DNA of 56,055 nucleotides from Methanobacteriota archaeon. Lineage in GTDB: Archaea; Thermoplasmatota; Poseidoniia; Poseidoniales; Poseidoniaceae. The notes beneath the pieces were generated by a model, which saw only the letters and a program-made list of their open reading frames with translations, was not told the origin of the DNA and did not search any database. The DNA lies in NCBI GenBank assembly GCA_018659375.1, contig JABJMO010000023.1, positions 1-56,055 on the forward strand, read 5' to 3'. The position numbers and the translations under genes were made by a program. Shown piece after piece: positions 1 to 9,439 of the stretch (positions are counted from its first letter, which is position 1; each line of letters opens with the position of its first letter).

Positions 1-225
1 TAGTACGAGAGGAACGAGGGCTCGGGGCCACTAGTTTACCAGTTGTCTGACAAGGCAATGCTGGGTAGCCACGCCCTGAAGGATAAGAGCTGAAAGCATC
101 TAAGCTCGAAGCCACCCCATAGACGAGACACCTCAGAACGCTCGTAAAAGACGAGATGATAGACTGCGGATGTAAGTACGAAGCTTCGGCGACGTATTCA
201 GTCCAGCAGCACTAATGTTCGAGCA
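1..225 (+). rRNA. 23S ribosomal RNA, 3' end (partial)
   Basis: The window opens inside the 23S rRNA gene. The first 15 bases contain the universally conserved sarcin-ricin loop (AGTACGAGAGGAAC), followed by conserved domain VI sequence running to about 225. The 5' part lies outside the window. The exact 3' end cannot be fixed because its pairing partner at the 5' end is not visible. A 5S gene follows about 100 bases later on the same strand with no tRNA between. Confidence 0.95.
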
Positions 226-288
226 TCTTTATTTTCGTATGTATCCGCACCGCGAGTGCTCTTCGTCTTATAATTCATGCCAATTCGC

Positions 289-304
289 TGCGACAATAGT
301 CGCA
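289..304 (+). other. Hairpin in the 23S-5S spacer
   Basis: TGCGAC (289-294) and GTCGCA (299-304) form a perfect six-base-pair stem closed by the loop AATA. It sits between the end of 23S rRNA and the start of 5S rRNA, so a role in processing of the precursor is plausible but inferred. A second short inverted repeat (GCAC 247-250 with GTGC 256-259) lies upstream. The rest of the spacer holds nothing else I recognise. Confidence 0.45.
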
Positions 305-329
305 TCCATATCCGATTCGAGAGAAGATG

Positions 330-450
330 GGTGCACGGTCATAGCGGTGGTGTTTACCTGGTCTCATTCCGAACCCAGAAGTCAAGCCCATCTGCGTCTA
401 TCCCGATACTGTGGTACGAGAGTCCACGGGAAAGGAAGTCACTGTGCCCC
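330..450 (+). rRNA. 5S ribosomal RNA
   Basis: About 120 bases with the conserved 5S loop sequence CATTCCGAACCCAGAAG near 364-380, and terminal segments (GTGCACGG at the start, actGTGCCC at the end) that can pair as helix I. It follows 23S rRNA closely and is followed by a hairpin/T-tract. The ends are estimated to within a few bases from the pairing of helix I. Confidence 0.92.
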
Positions 451-481
451 TCTTCTTTCATTCGAATTCCTCTACTAAATC

Positions 482-513
482 GGCCGGTATCTTTTGGTGC
501 CGGCCTTTTTTTT
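482..513 (+). terminator. Hairpin plus T-tract terminator of the 23S-5S unit
   Basis: GGCCGG (482-487) pairs perfectly with CCGGCC (500-505) around a 12-base loop and is followed directly by eight T residues (506-513). This looks like a bacterial intrinsic terminator. Archaeal RNA polymerase generally needs only the T-run, so the hairpin may instead protect or help release the RNA 3' end. It separates the rRNA unit from aIF6. Confidence 0.75.
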
Positions 514-524
514 ATTTTATTTAT

Positions 525-532
525 TTATATTT
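525..532 (+). promoter_or_regulatory. Probable TATA box for the aIF6-purC unit
   Basis: TTTATATT lies in an AT-rich stretch right after the rRNA terminator and about 55 bases before the aIF6 ATG at 582. Archaeal transcription usually starts about 25 bases downstream of the box, which would give a leader of roughly 25 bases. Motif match only; the surrounding T-rich sequence makes chance matches likely. Confidence 0.4.
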
Positions 533-581
533 TCTAGAGGTCTTCCTTTTATGAGTTCATGATTTGGCGTGGTTGATTGCG

Positions 582-1244
582 ATGACTGTAGACTCCGCTG
601 ACATCTTTGGTAGCGACCAAGTTGGTATTCATTTGTCAGCTGTGGGTGGCTATGTATTCCATCCTCCTGAATTGAGCAAACCAATTAAAGAAAAGATCGA
701 TAACGTGCTTGGTTTAGAGTCAGTTGAACTAACCATCGGCGGTTCTAATCTTATTGGTGCCTTACTTTGTGGTAACTCCAAAGGCATGGCAGTTGCAGAT
801 ATTGCTACCGAATCAGATATCGACTTACTAACTTCTTACGGAGATGTCGTAGTCATGGAAGGTGGAGTAAATACTGCTGGTAATCTATTATTGGCCAACG
901 AAACTGGTGTTGTTGCTTCTCCAAGTATTCCAGAAGATGGTCTTGAAATTATATCGCAAGTTATGAAAGTGAATGTGGTTGCTACAACTATTGCTGGTCA
1001 AGATGTTGTAGGTAGCCTTGGAGTAACCAATGACCAAGGAATATTACTCCATCCTGATGTAACTCCAGAAGAAGTTATGCTTATTCAAGAAGTGATGAAG
1101 GTACCTCCAATGGTTGGTACTGCTTGTTTTGGCTCGCCATATGTTGGTGCGGGAATATGTGCTTCCAATGACGGTGCAATAACAGGTAATGAGACTACAG
1201 GTCCTGAAATGAATCGTATCGAAGACGCTTTAGGTTTCCTTTGA
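582..1244 (+). CDS. eif6: Translation initiation factor aIF6
   Basis: A 220-residue protein of the aIF6/eIF6 family, which binds the large ribosomal subunit and prevents premature joining with the small subunit. The full length shows the internally repeated pentein fold: the units NLIGALLCGNSKGMAV, NTAGNLLLANETGVV, VVGSLGVTNDQGILL and YVGAGICASNDGAITG are clear copies of one another. Length matches the family (about 220). The reading frame is open from a TTG at 564, but the ATG at 582 (MTVDSADIFGS) fits the usual aIF6 N-terminus and is chosen. The stop overlaps a possible TTG start of purC, so the two genes are probably co-transcribed. Sits just after the rRNA unit, which suits a ribosome factor. 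Confidence 0.95.
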   Translation: MTVDSADIFGSDQVGIHLSAVGGYVFHPPELSKPIKEKIDNVLGLESVELTIGGSNLIGALLCGNSKGMAVADIATESDIDLLTSYGDVVVMEGGVNTAGNLLLANETGVVASPSIPEDGLEIISQVMKVNVVATTIAGQDVVGSLGVTNDQGILLHPDVTPEEVMLIQEVMKVPPMVGTACFGSPYVGAGICASNDGAITGNETTGPEMNRIEDALGFL

Positions 1245-1255
1245 TTGCTTGTGAA

Positions 1256-2194
1256 ATGTTCAAAGACCTATTTGATTCAAAGGTAAACATGGGCGAGATG
1301 CTATACCAAGGGAAAGTAAAACAAGTTTGGTCAACCGATGATCCAGATATTTTAGAATTTAGATTTACCAATCAAATTTCTGTATTTGACCAAATCATAC
1401 CCTCCTTGATTCCTCGTAAGGGAGAATCTCTTAACAGAACTACCGCTCACTGGTTCAAACTGATTGAGCAAGAAGGCATCTGCGGCACTCATCTAGTGGA
1501 AGTAAATGCGGCTGACAGATGCTTGGTAAGGAAGGTAGAAGTCATCAAAGAACCAGGCGCAATCCCCCGGGATATGGAATGGGTATTTGTCCCACTCGAA
1601 ATAATCTGCCGACATTACCTTTCAGGTTCTGCGTGGCGTAGGTTCCAACGCGGTGAATTAACGTCAGAACAACTTGGTGTCTCAGCTGACTGTGAATACG
1701 GTGCTAAACTATCTAAACCATTTTTGGAAGTGACTACAAAGTTCGAAAAGTTTGATAGAAACATTACTAATGAAGAGGCCCTAGAGATTTCTAATATTAC
1801 ACCGGATGAGTTGAATGAAATATTTGATGTTGTGCTAAAAGTAGATGCTCTGATAGAAAGAGAGGCCGCAAAGAATGGCTTAATTCATGTTGATGGGAAA
1901 AAAGAGTTTGCGCTTGGACCTAATCGGAAAGTTGTGCTTGTCGATACTTTTGGAACTTTAGACGAGGACCGTTGGTGGGATGCTGCAGCATATGAAAGCG
2001 GTGAATGTATCGAACTGTCAAAAGAATTTGTTCGAACTCACTATATTGGAACTGGCCATCAAGCGCAATTAAAGCATGCCAGAGATACTGGTGCCGAGGA
2101 TATACCTATTCCAGAATTGCCACAGAGTGTCATTGATGAAACAGCCCAATTGTATGCTTCTATGTATGAGAGACTAACTTCAAAAGAGTTCTAA
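1256..2194 (+). CDS. purC: SAICAR synthetase (purine biosynthesis)
   Basis: Phosphoribosylaminoimidazole-succinocarboxamide synthase joins CAIR and aspartate using ATP in de novo purine synthesis. The family's ATP-binding start (MLYQGKVKQVW), first signature (PLEIICRHYLSGSAWRR, near residues 112-130) and second signature (VDGKKEFAL followed by VDTFGTLDEDRWW) are all present. Length of 312 is slightly longer than the compact bacterial form because of the C-terminal extension. Start is uncertain: TTG 1241 would overlap aIF6, ATG 1256 gives a short helical lead-in, and ATG 1289 (preceded by AAAGGT) gives the shortest form starting MGEMLYQGK. Its stop codon directly abuts the stop codon of the convergent gene at 2195. 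No other pur genes are in the window. Confidence 0.93.
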   Translation: MFKDLFDSKVNMGEMLYQGKVKQVWSTDDPDILEFRFTNQISVFDQIIPSLIPRKGESLNRTTAHWFKLIEQEGICGTHLVEVNAADRCLVRKVEVIKEPGAIPRDMEWVFVPLEIICRHYLSGSAWRRFQRGELTSEQLGVSADCEYGAKLSKPFLEVTTKFEKFDRNITNEEALEISNITPDELNEIFDVVLKVDALIEREAAKNGLIHVDGKKEFALGPNRKVVLVDTFGTLDEDRWWDAAAYESGECIELSKEFVRTHYIGTGHQAQLKHARDTGAEDIPIPELPQSVIDETAQLYASMYERLTSKEF

Positions 2195-2878
2195 TTATGA
2201 ATGCGCTCGATGCATGACACCAGAATCTCGACGTTCTGCTGCCTTTATCATCGATAAAAGATGTTTGATAGCATCTCTTATGCCACCATCAAGAGGCTCT
2301 TCTGACGCTACTGACCAATTACGTCCACCTAGTAATTTTCTCAACTCTACCACTTCTTCAAAATTTAGAAAACCGAGGATATTCATTCCTCCCCGTCCAC
2401 CAACATATCTTGGTGAGTCATAATTATCCAGTGTGTTAAATGAATTTAACTTGTTCAGTAAATTCAAAGTTTTATTATATCCTTCATTAGAGGATTTTAC
2501 CCTATTATTTGGTCTTAGAAATTCCAACACATAATCAATAAGTGATCCATTTCCATATGGGAATCTTCCAAAACGTTCCCTAGTCAAATTATCTCCTACG
2601 GTCATAGGTTTACCTTCTTCATCTAGATGAATTGAACAAGTAAATAATAACATGGAATCATCCCAAGTCATTTCTTCTAATGATAACGGTTCAACTAATC
2701 CTTGATCTACCAACCTATTGCGTATTGATATGCGATTTCGTAATAATTGTTGCCAATTCTCTTCTTTTGAGGGTTTATCATCTGATAAAATAGCAGTCAA
2801 TTCTCCTGCTACGTCGCCATCACATGAATGTAATGTATAGAATGCTGTTGTGGAATCATGGGCTTGGTCTAGGTCCAT
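2195..2878 (-). CDS. Unknown protein, 227 aa
   Basis: I do not recognise a family. The protein is soluble, mixed alpha/beta in appearance, acidic at its N-terminus, with no signal peptide, membrane segment or cysteine cluster. A glycine-rich turn (YVGGRGGMNILGFLNF) around residue 160 and a helical C-terminus are the most distinctive parts. It lies downstream of the giant surface protein on the same strand with a 38-base gap and may be co-transcribed with it. Its stop codon abuts that of purC with no spacer. The reading is supported by a long open frame, an ATG start and the end-to-end fit with purC. Confidence 0.7.
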   Translation of the reverse strand: MDLDQAHDSTTAFYTLHSCDGDVAGELTAILSDDKPSKEENWQQLLRNRISIRNRLVDQGLVEPLSLEEMTWDDSMLLFTCSIHLDEEGKPMTVGDNLTRERFGRFPYGNGSLIDYVLEFLRPNNRVKSSNEGYNKTLNLLNKLNSFNTLDNYDSPRYVGGRGGMNILGFLNFEEVVELRKLLGGRNWSVASEEPLDGGIRDAIKHLLSMIKAAERRDSGVMHRAHS

Positions 2879-2916
2879 GCTTTGCGGAATGCTCCGACTA
2901 AATTAATACCTTGTAA

Positions 2917-5900
2917 TCAATCTTTGAAGAAATCAGCCATTCTGTCGCCTAATGGTCTAGTATCTTTTGGTTTTTCATCTGATGTCATTTCATCTCTAAT
3001 CGATGCAAGTCTACCAGATGCTGTGTAATCGTCTTCTTTGTCAATTGTTGGTTCAACCGGTGGTGCCTCATCAATGTCGATAGGTGCAGTGACATCCGTT
3101 TCTTGTTCAAGTTCTAAACTGAAATCATCTATTTCACTATCGATATCTGTTACTTCTACTACTTTCTCAGTTGCTTGATTAGGAGTTGTAGGTTTAGTGG
3201 TTTCTTGTTTAGTTGGTTTTGGCTTGTTAGGATTTTTATTATTTAGTAATCCAACAAAATATGCCAGTGATAGTACAGCAACAGCTGTTAGTATTCCAAA
3301 GATAAAATCTGATTCCTCCAACGCACTGGTCTTGGCTGGTTGGAAAAATGCTTGAGCAGTATCGTCTTCTGAGTTATCGTCTATATCGTAAGGAATACTA
3401 CATCTTAACTCTGCCTTTACCAAGTCATCTTTATCCAATACACCAGGGTCGTCAATCTTGATAATAGGTGCATAATCGATACCTCCAATATCAATTACTT
3501 GTGTTTCACCTTCCCAACTACTACCTGGTGATTCAACAGTAAGTAAGCAAGTTATACCAACCAATCTCTGATAAGAATCTCTAGCAATTGAAATTCTAAT
3601 ATCACCATTTGCGCTAAGTTCAGAAATACCTATATTCCATCCGTTACTTCTAGCAATTACATCTTTGGTTGTGGATTGAATCTGGCGCCCATAAGAATCG
3701 ACAATCAACAAAGTTAGAGTTAATTCACCAGCCTCTGGTTTCCAGTTACTGGTGTTGACTGCAAAAGATTCGGTGGTGTTAGCAGATATGGAAAATAGTG
3801 ATTCATCTAATTCGACATATTCACCCATGCTAGTAATTAATATCACAGATCCACTAAATATTTCATTCTGGGTGGCTGCTAGGTTACAAGACGCGACATT
3901 GGTTGATAGTGTTGCCATACCTAATTGTTCTAAAGAATTAGAGTCAAAAGAACATGAAGCTGAAAATTGTGGCAATTGATATCCTGCAGAATGAATATGG
4001 TATTCTTGCCCACTATCGTCGTTAATAATTGAAATATTTTGTTTATTATTAGATAGTGTAACTACTAAATTTTGGTTAGATATTGTTACTGGCGAGTTAA
4101 TCGATATGTTTGTGTCTGAGACGCTAATTTGCCTTGTATCGCCGCTAACTCCGGAGATTACCGGTGTCGATTGAAAGACAAAACTAGAATCTTCTACTGA
4201 AAGGGTCATAGTTTGCATACCAAGTATTGGATGCAGTATCTCTATTGTAGCAGAAACAGGTGATTTATCCCAATTATTATCCGGTGCTAAACTGATTGGA
4301 ATTCCCATAACTTGACCTGGTGAAATAACCATACTTTGTGGGTGGTCAATTGACCACTGACTTGGAACACCCGATACTGAGATTTGCACCACTGCAATAT
4401 CATTGCCAGAGTTTACCAACCAGGCAGTTGGCATTCCGTTATCGGATTGATTAACCGCCCAAAACCCATTTGAATGTAATTCAATACTTGGAGATGTTCC
4501 AACTCTAACAGGTACTTCTTGTATAGTTTGACCTGAACCGTCTCCATCAGAAACTCTTAGTCGTAATACCCCTACTTCCCCTGCTCCAGCATTTTCTGGC
4601 GGGTTGACAAAGATTGTAACCGTTGAGGTGCCATAAGGATTGACTTCCACGCCATTTTGTGGGACTGTTATATTCCAACCGTCACCAGCCTTGGTATACC
4701 ATGGCTGTCTAGCAAGGTTGCCCAAATGCTCAACATTCAGTGTTAGATTTTGCCCATCAGGGTCAATTATCAAATTGGTGTCAGAGATGTTTAGTTTCCA
4801 ACCTGAAACTTGGATCACATTAAATGTTAATGAGATGTTGTCAACCAATAAGTCGTCAGAAAATAATTGTAGTGTTAAATCAGCAGTAGTCCCAGCCCAA
4901 GCATCTGCTGGGGTCGCAAATTGCAGTTGCATACTTACGCTCTCATTTACTTCAATACCAGGGAAATTCATTTCTTCAGCATGCCAAATACTGTTGTCTT
5001 GCCCAAAGTAACTAACTTCAAAGATTGGCTTTACTACTAAATCATCCACTGCATTACCTGAATTAATTACTTGGTAATCAAGATTGATTGACTCTGATGG
5101 GGTTACTTGGTGGTTAAGTCCTTGGCTGAACGAAGCCTCCCAATTATGATCCGGTTCTGCCTCGATCAATAAATCAACAACGGTGGACACTGTTTCATCA
5201 CCAAGAGAATTCCAGGTGAAACGAAGAGTAAATGGCTCTTGTGCAGGGGTATCCTCTGATAGCATAACATCTACAGTAGCGATTGTTGTTGCTAATGGTC
5301 CAAGTGTTCGTTGTGGGTTATAGGTGGTGAACTGTACTACCGGAGAACTACTCATCTCATTGTGTTCTATTACTTCTGCTGATAACAAAAATTCATCTTC
5401 TCCATTGCCAGGATTTTCTAGTCGTAATAGAATTTGGTTGGTTACTTCAACAAATAATGCTACAGGTTCGCCAATTTGATTTGGAGTTGGCTGTAATATT
5501 GTTGCATCGCTTCGGAACACTTGTAGTACCTGCATGGTGAAATCTAAATTGTGATTTGGGTCATTAGGGGAGTTAGTTTGGAAGTAGTGACGCTGCGGGA
5601 CCGCATTAACTGGCAAATCAAGATATATGTTCCCACTAAATGGTTCATCGGCTAGACCAGTTACCTCAATATTGCTGCCATTGATGGTCAAATCACCACC
5701 AGTACTCCATATCCAGTCTGCGTGAATCATGCTTGCCGAAGCGGTATTCCAAGAAATCTTTCCGTCATTTGGTATTATCCCATCAACTTGCCAATCTAAT
5801 GTCTGGTTGGGTAATGTTCTTTGATGAGTCGGCTGAATGGTCACAGCGGTTGCCGTAAGGTTGACCGATAATTCTTCACACAACGTATCTGCACCACTAC

Positions 5901-8631
5901 CAATGCACATTGTCATAGTGGATGTGGTTACTGAACTCAACTGTATATTTGGAGGTGTATTTAGATGAACAAACAATTCTTTTTGTTCACCAGGTGCTAG
6001 ATTCAGTGAGAAAATTTCTGTACCAGTTTGGTCATGTAACGTTGGTGTTCCACCCCATGAAGGAGCAGTCCAATCTATGGATGTGGTGGATTCAAAGGCA
6101 TTTCCAAGGTTTTCAACCATCATCCAAGCTGTGGCGATGTCTCCAGGTCTGCCGTAACCCAAAGTATTATCCAGGCCACTTGGTCCTACGATTGTCAATC
6201 CCCGAGTACGGAGTACTTCCAGTGGCAGGATTGTGTCAAATGTAATATTTGAATCTAGGTCTAGGGTCAATGTCATTATAACAAAGGAATTATCATCACC
6301 TAGTGCAGATTGTGGAATAGAGACAACAAAGTCAACATCTTTTTGAATCCCAGTAACTAATGTTGGATTTAGATCTTGGTTGGTGTCAGGGTTAATCGAC
6401 CAGCCATCTGGAAGGTTAGAATCATCCCATGTTAATGTCCAATCTTCAGTTTGAGAACCTGTTGAAAGCATAGATAAACTGACTATTTCACTGGTTCCTG
6501 GGTTGATGCGGGGTATATTGTTTGGAATATCAATTTGAGCAGCATAAGGTTCGACAATTAAGAGATTGATAGTTGCATTATTGTTATCTTTGCGAGATTC
6601 GCTTAAATTAGAATTTACATCAATAATTATCTCGAATGTGTGAATTCCTAATTCTGCCACTATGTCAACACTGAACGTATAGGGTCCACCATTGCCTGAA
6701 GGTGCTACAGGTTCAACATCAGTGAATCTCTGTCGTGATATTTCATTACCATTTTGTAAGATTGCCACATCTAAGTCATCTTGATTGTCTAAAGTTCCTA
6801 TGTTGCTAAATTGCCCTGTTACAGTAACTAAATTTCCCGGGTCTGGTTGACTTGGATTGAAACTAATTCCCCTGTTGTCACTTAGTGGGGCAAAATCTGC
6901 TACATGCTGAGATACTAGAGTATCACCAATCAAAATATCTAATGTCCCATCATTATCCATGTCAGCCACTGCAGGGGCGGACCACACCCGGTGGGGCATA
7001 CTGAGTGGAGATGACCACCCATCTGAAACTTCAGATGAGGTTCCATCAACTCCATCAAAGGCCCATAAACGCTTGCCAAATGGTACAATTATGTCGGCTA
7101 CGGAATCATCATTTATGTCCATCCATATCGGTGGAGCAACAGCAATTTCATCATTATCATTGCCGCTACCTCTCTGCATATCTTTAGACCATTCTTTAAT
7201 TGGAGGTTCCTCGGAAATATCATGACATCCTGCCATGCCTTTACGATTAAAATTGATACTGGATTCAGAGTACCATGTCACCCAGCAAAGTCGATCATGA
7301 ATTCCATCATCATCGGTATCGATTGGTAATGGTTGGGCATCAGCATATCCATTTGGTGTGCGAAATTCAAAGATTTCATCGGTTGATGTCATCTCCATAG
7401 CAACGAATCTAGCACCATTGCCCGGCGTTCGACCGTTAGAGTCTGTTGGAATAGTTAAGATCATTTCTGGAGCACTATCTGAATCTAGTTGAACTACTAC
7501 TGGGCCAGGGAGACGCAATCTAGGTGCATCTGAATCCGAATCGGTACCATCAACAGATACACGCTCCCAATCTAGAGACCCAGTAGCCCCATCGATTCGC
7601 CAAATCCACATATTTCCAGAGTTGGAATCAATTGTAGTCAACACAATTGCCGTTGTGTCATCATCAAGCATACCCCAAGCAGGGTCTGATGGGTGTGTCC
7701 CTCTATCAAGTACCACTTCCCAATCGAAGTCTGTGGGGGTTGACGTGCCTAGAGATAATGCAGCGACTGTTGGATTGTTTGAGTTACGGTCTACCAACGC
7801 CACTACTAATTCGGCATCTCCATCAAGATCTAAATCAGCAATTAGTGGCTGAGTTATTGATTTATGATCACTTTGAGAGGTTGCAAAATGGGGACTGTTA
7901 ATACCAATGCTATAATCAGAATCACTCATCGACCATAACTTCTCATTTTCGTGACCCGATTTGACCCATCCAGATTCTGAGCAACTAAGTTCAGGTGACC
8001 ATACTTCAACCTCAAATGTCGAATCAGTATCATAAGTGAGAATTATTTCAGGTTTCCCATCTTCATTAATGTCGGTTAGCATTGGAGTAGACCGGATCGC
8101 CTCAGTTAGTCCAATCTCTACTTCCCAGGCAATTTTTGCATCATTACCAGTTACAATACTCATTGTACTTGACCCCGTGTCGCTAGATATTATTACGGCA
8201 AATAACTCTCCTTGCCCACATCTTTCAATGGATGCAGGTGTCGAGGTGATTGAGGCGGAAAAATCACCAATAATTGACCCATAAGTATCCGCTCCGTCTA
8301 AATCATCCAAAGCTACCCAATTTATGGTGGGCGTATCTATTATTCCATAAGTGGATACTTCTGCGACGGTTCCAGTGCCTGGACCACCGTCCGGTGAATG
8401 TATTGGCATTGAGCCATTATGGGTTGGGACTCGGCCATATTGTCCCCATGGTTGAGCGGTAGGGTTCCAAGGTTCTGCGTCAATAACCAATGAAGGCTGT
8501 TTTTCTAACAGTTCTGTTTCGCTATTCATGGGGAGATTAAAGTTTGATAATGGCATCAAAAATAGGATTAATACCAAGAACAACGACGTCTTTACTCGCC
8601 ACTTATCTAAGGCAGTCGCAGATGACATCAT
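2917..8631 (-). CDS. Giant membrane-anchored surface protein, FG-GAP-like and Ig-like domains, about 1904 aa
   Basis: Begins with a signal peptide (basic DKWRVKTS then a hydrophobic FLVLILFLMPL). Residues about 90-620 carry FG-GAP/VCBS-like calcium motifs typical of beta-propellers: DINEDGKPEIIL, DLDLDGDAELVV, DTDDDGIHDRLCW, DMDNDGTLDILIGD. A CARDB-type Ig-like domain follows (GQFSNIGTLDNQDDLDV to VNSNLSESRKDNN), then many repeated Ig-like domains of the NPCBM-associated/NEW3 type (for example VTNQILLRLENPGNGEDEF, VINSGNAVDDLVV). A single transmembrane helix (FIFGILTAVAVLSLAYFVGLL, near 1775-1797) precedes a Pro/Thr/Glu-rich cytoplasmic tail of about 107 residues ending GDRMADFFKD. Most mass is outside the cell; a role in adhesion or substrate capture is inference. 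ATG 8631 or 8628 is preferred over TTG 8646. Confidence 0.9.
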   Translation of the reverse strand: MMSSATALDKWRVKTSLFLVLILFLMPLSNFNLPMNSETELLEKQPSLVIDAEPWNPTAQPWGQYGRVPTHNGSMPIHSPDGGPGTGTVAEVSTYGIIDTPTINWVALDDLDGADTYGSIIGDFSASITSTPASIERCGQGELFAVIISSDTGSSTMSIVTGNDAKIAWEVEIGLTEAIRSTPMLTDINEDGKPEIILTYDTDSTFEVEVWSPELSCSESGWVKSGHENEKLWSMSDSDYSIGINSPHFATSQSDHKSITQPLIADLDLDGDAELVVALVDRNSNNPTVAALSLGTSTPTDFDWEVVLDRGTHPSDPAWGMLDDDTTAIVLTTIDSNSGNMWIWRIDGATGSLDWERVSVDGTDSDSDAPRLRLPGPVVVQLDSDSAPEMILTIPTDSNGRTPGNGARFVAMEMTSTDEIFEFRTPNGYADAQPLPIDTDDDGIHDRLCWVTWYSESSINFNRKGMAGCHDISEEPPIKEWSKDMQRGSGNDNDEIAVAPPIWMDINDDSVADIIVPFGKRLWAFDGVDGTSSEVSDGWSSPLSMPHRVWSAPAVADMDNDGTLDILIGDTLVSQHVADFAPLSDNRGISFNPSQPDPGNLVTVTGQFSNIGTLDNQDDLDVAILQNGNEISRQRFTDVEPVAPSGNGGPYTFSVDIVAELGIHTFEIIIDVNSNLSESRKDNNNATINLLIVEPYAAQIDIPNNIPRINPGTSEIVSLSMLSTGSQTEDWTLTWDDSNLPDGWSINPDTNQDLNPTLVTGIQKDVDFVVSIPQSALGDDNSFVIMTLTLDLDSNITFDTILPLEVLRTRGLTIVGPSGLDNTLGYGRPGDIATAWMMVENLGNAFESTTSIDWTAPSWGGTPTLHDQTGTEIFSLNLAPGEQKELFVHLNTPPNIQLSSVTTSTMTMCIGSGADTLCEELSVNLTATAVTIQPTHQRTLPNQTLDWQVDGIIPNDGKISWNTASASMIHADWIWSTGGDLTINGSNIEVTGLADEPFSGNIYLDLPVNAVPQRHYFQTNSPNDPNHNLDFTMQVLQVFRSDATILQPTPNQIGEPVALFVEVTNQILLRLENPGNGEDEFLLSAEVIEHNEMSSSPVVQFTTYNPQRTLGPLATTIATVDVMLSEDTPAQEPFTLRFTWNSLGDETVSTVVDLLIEAEPDHNWEASFSQGLNHQVTPSESINLDYQVINSGNAVDDLVVKPIFEVSYFGQDNSIWHAEEMNFPGIEVNESVSMQLQFATPADAWAGTTADLTLQLFSDDLLVDNISLTFNVIQVSGWKLNISDTNLIIDPDGQNLTLNVEHLGNLARQPWYTKAGDGWNITVPQNGVEVNPYGTSTVTIFVNPPENAGAGEVGVLRLRVSDGDGSGQTIQEVPVRVGTSPSIELHSNGFWAVNQSDNGMPTAWLVNSGNDIAVVQISVSGVPSQWSIDHPQSMVISPGQVMGIPISLAPDNNWDKSPVSATIEILHPILGMQTMTLSVEDSSFVFQSTPVISGVSGDTRQISVSDTNISINSPVTISNQNLVVTLSNNKQNISIINDDSGQEYHIHSAGYQLPQFSASCSFDSNSLEQLGMATLSTNVASCNLAATQNEIFSGSVILITSMGEYVELDESLFSISANTTESFAVNTSNWKPEAGELTLTLLIVDSYGRQIQSTTKDVIARSNGWNIGISELSANGDIRISIARDSYQRLVGITCLLTVESPGSSWEGETQVIDIGGIDYAPIIKIDDPGVLDKDDLVKAELRCSIPYDIDDNSEDDTAQAFFQPAKTSALEESDFIFGILTAVAVLSLAYFVGLLNNKNPNKPKPTKQETTKPTTPNQATEKVVEVTDIDSEIDDFSLELEQETDVTAPIDIDEAPPVEPTIDKEDDYTASGRLASIRDEMTSDEKPKDTRPLGDRMADFFKD

Positions 8632-8871
8632 TTGTAGGTGTGTCAATGGGGTTGTTATGACTTATGGCAGTTCGAACAGGTTTTGCATCAAATTTGGGTA
8701 TTTCTGCTAAATCCCAAACTAGTCCGGAGTCAGTTAAATTCCGTTTCAATTAAATAGGGGTCGTTGGTGGATAGATTGACTACGGTCGATTCTATCCCGA
8801 GGTAATACCGGTGAAGGACAGGATAGCTTGCTATTCTTCCTCATTCCTCTGAATTGGCCAAAGGAAGTGAA

Positions 8872-9429
8872 ATGATGTACAAAGTCGTAACTAAAGAGGA
8901 TACAATACGTATTCCAGCAGAATACATGCGCAAAGGTCAATCATTAGATCAACATATAGACAGACTCTCAATGACTGCCTTTGAAGGTCGTTTTGATGAT
9001 AACAACAGATTTGTCTTGGTTACTTCCAACCACACAACACTAGGCCGTGGAAGAATTATTCACGGTGATGGAGCAATATACCAAAGAGTTAGATTCGACG
9101 CAGTATTGTTCTGTATGGATGATTATGAAGTTGTTGAAGGGGTAGTCTCTGAAGTCAATGAATTTGGCGCCTTCGTTAGAATTGGTCCAATGGAAGCTCT
9201 ATTACACAAATCACAGATCATGGAAGATAGCGTTGATGCCAACGTAGGAATGGGCTGGATTGAAGGAAAACAAACCGGGCGCAGACTAGCGATTGGTGAC
9301 TCTATTCGTGCAAGAATTGTTTCTCTTTCACCTGATACCAGTGACCCTCGAAGATCGAAGATTGGTCTTACCAGTAAGCAACCAGGACTTGGATGCCATA
9401 ACTGGATTGAAGAAGATAACAACGAGTGA
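8872..9429 (+). CDS. rpo7: RNA polymerase subunit Rpo7 (E')
   Basis: Archaeal counterpart of eukaryotic Rpb7, half of the Rpo4/Rpo7 stalk that binds emerging RNA and helps open the promoter. The N-terminal tip domain starts MYKVVTKEDTIRIPAEYM; the S1-like OB-fold follows (EVVEGVVSEVNEFGAFVRIG, about residues 83-103). Length 185 is normal. A good ribosome binding site (AAAGGAAGTGA, about 8860-8870) precedes the tandem ATG codons at 8872 and 8875; MYKVV from 8875 matches the family equally well. It opens the conserved archaeal cluster rpo7-spt4-rps24e-rps27ae, with short gaps or overlaps throughout, so the four genes form one operon. Confidence 0.95.
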   Translation: MMYKVVTKEDTIRIPAEYMRKGQSLDQHIDRLSMTAFEGRFDDNNRFVLVTSNHTTLGRGRIIHGDGAIYQRVRFDAVLFCMDDYEVVEGVVSEVNEFGAFVRIGPMEALLHKSQIMEDSVDANVGMGWIEGKQTGRRLAIGDSIRARIVSLSPDTSDPRRSKIGLTSKQPGLGCHNWIEEDNNE

Positions 9430-9439
9430 GGTGTCAAGT

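Noticed and set aside
215-537. Open frames across the rRNA spacer and 5S rRNA
   Set aside because: They lie over the 5S gene and its spacer; the predicted peptides are Arg/Ser/Cys-rich and resemble no protein.
4640-5011. 123-codon frame antisense to the giant surface protein, and several similar ones between 3750 and 8460
   Set aside because: Long minus-strand gene leaves many open antisense frames; none has a start signal or a plausible protein composition.
8746-8940. Minus-strand 64-codon frame over the start of rpo7
   Set aside because: Overlaps the strong ribosome binding site and start of rpo7; peptide looks random.
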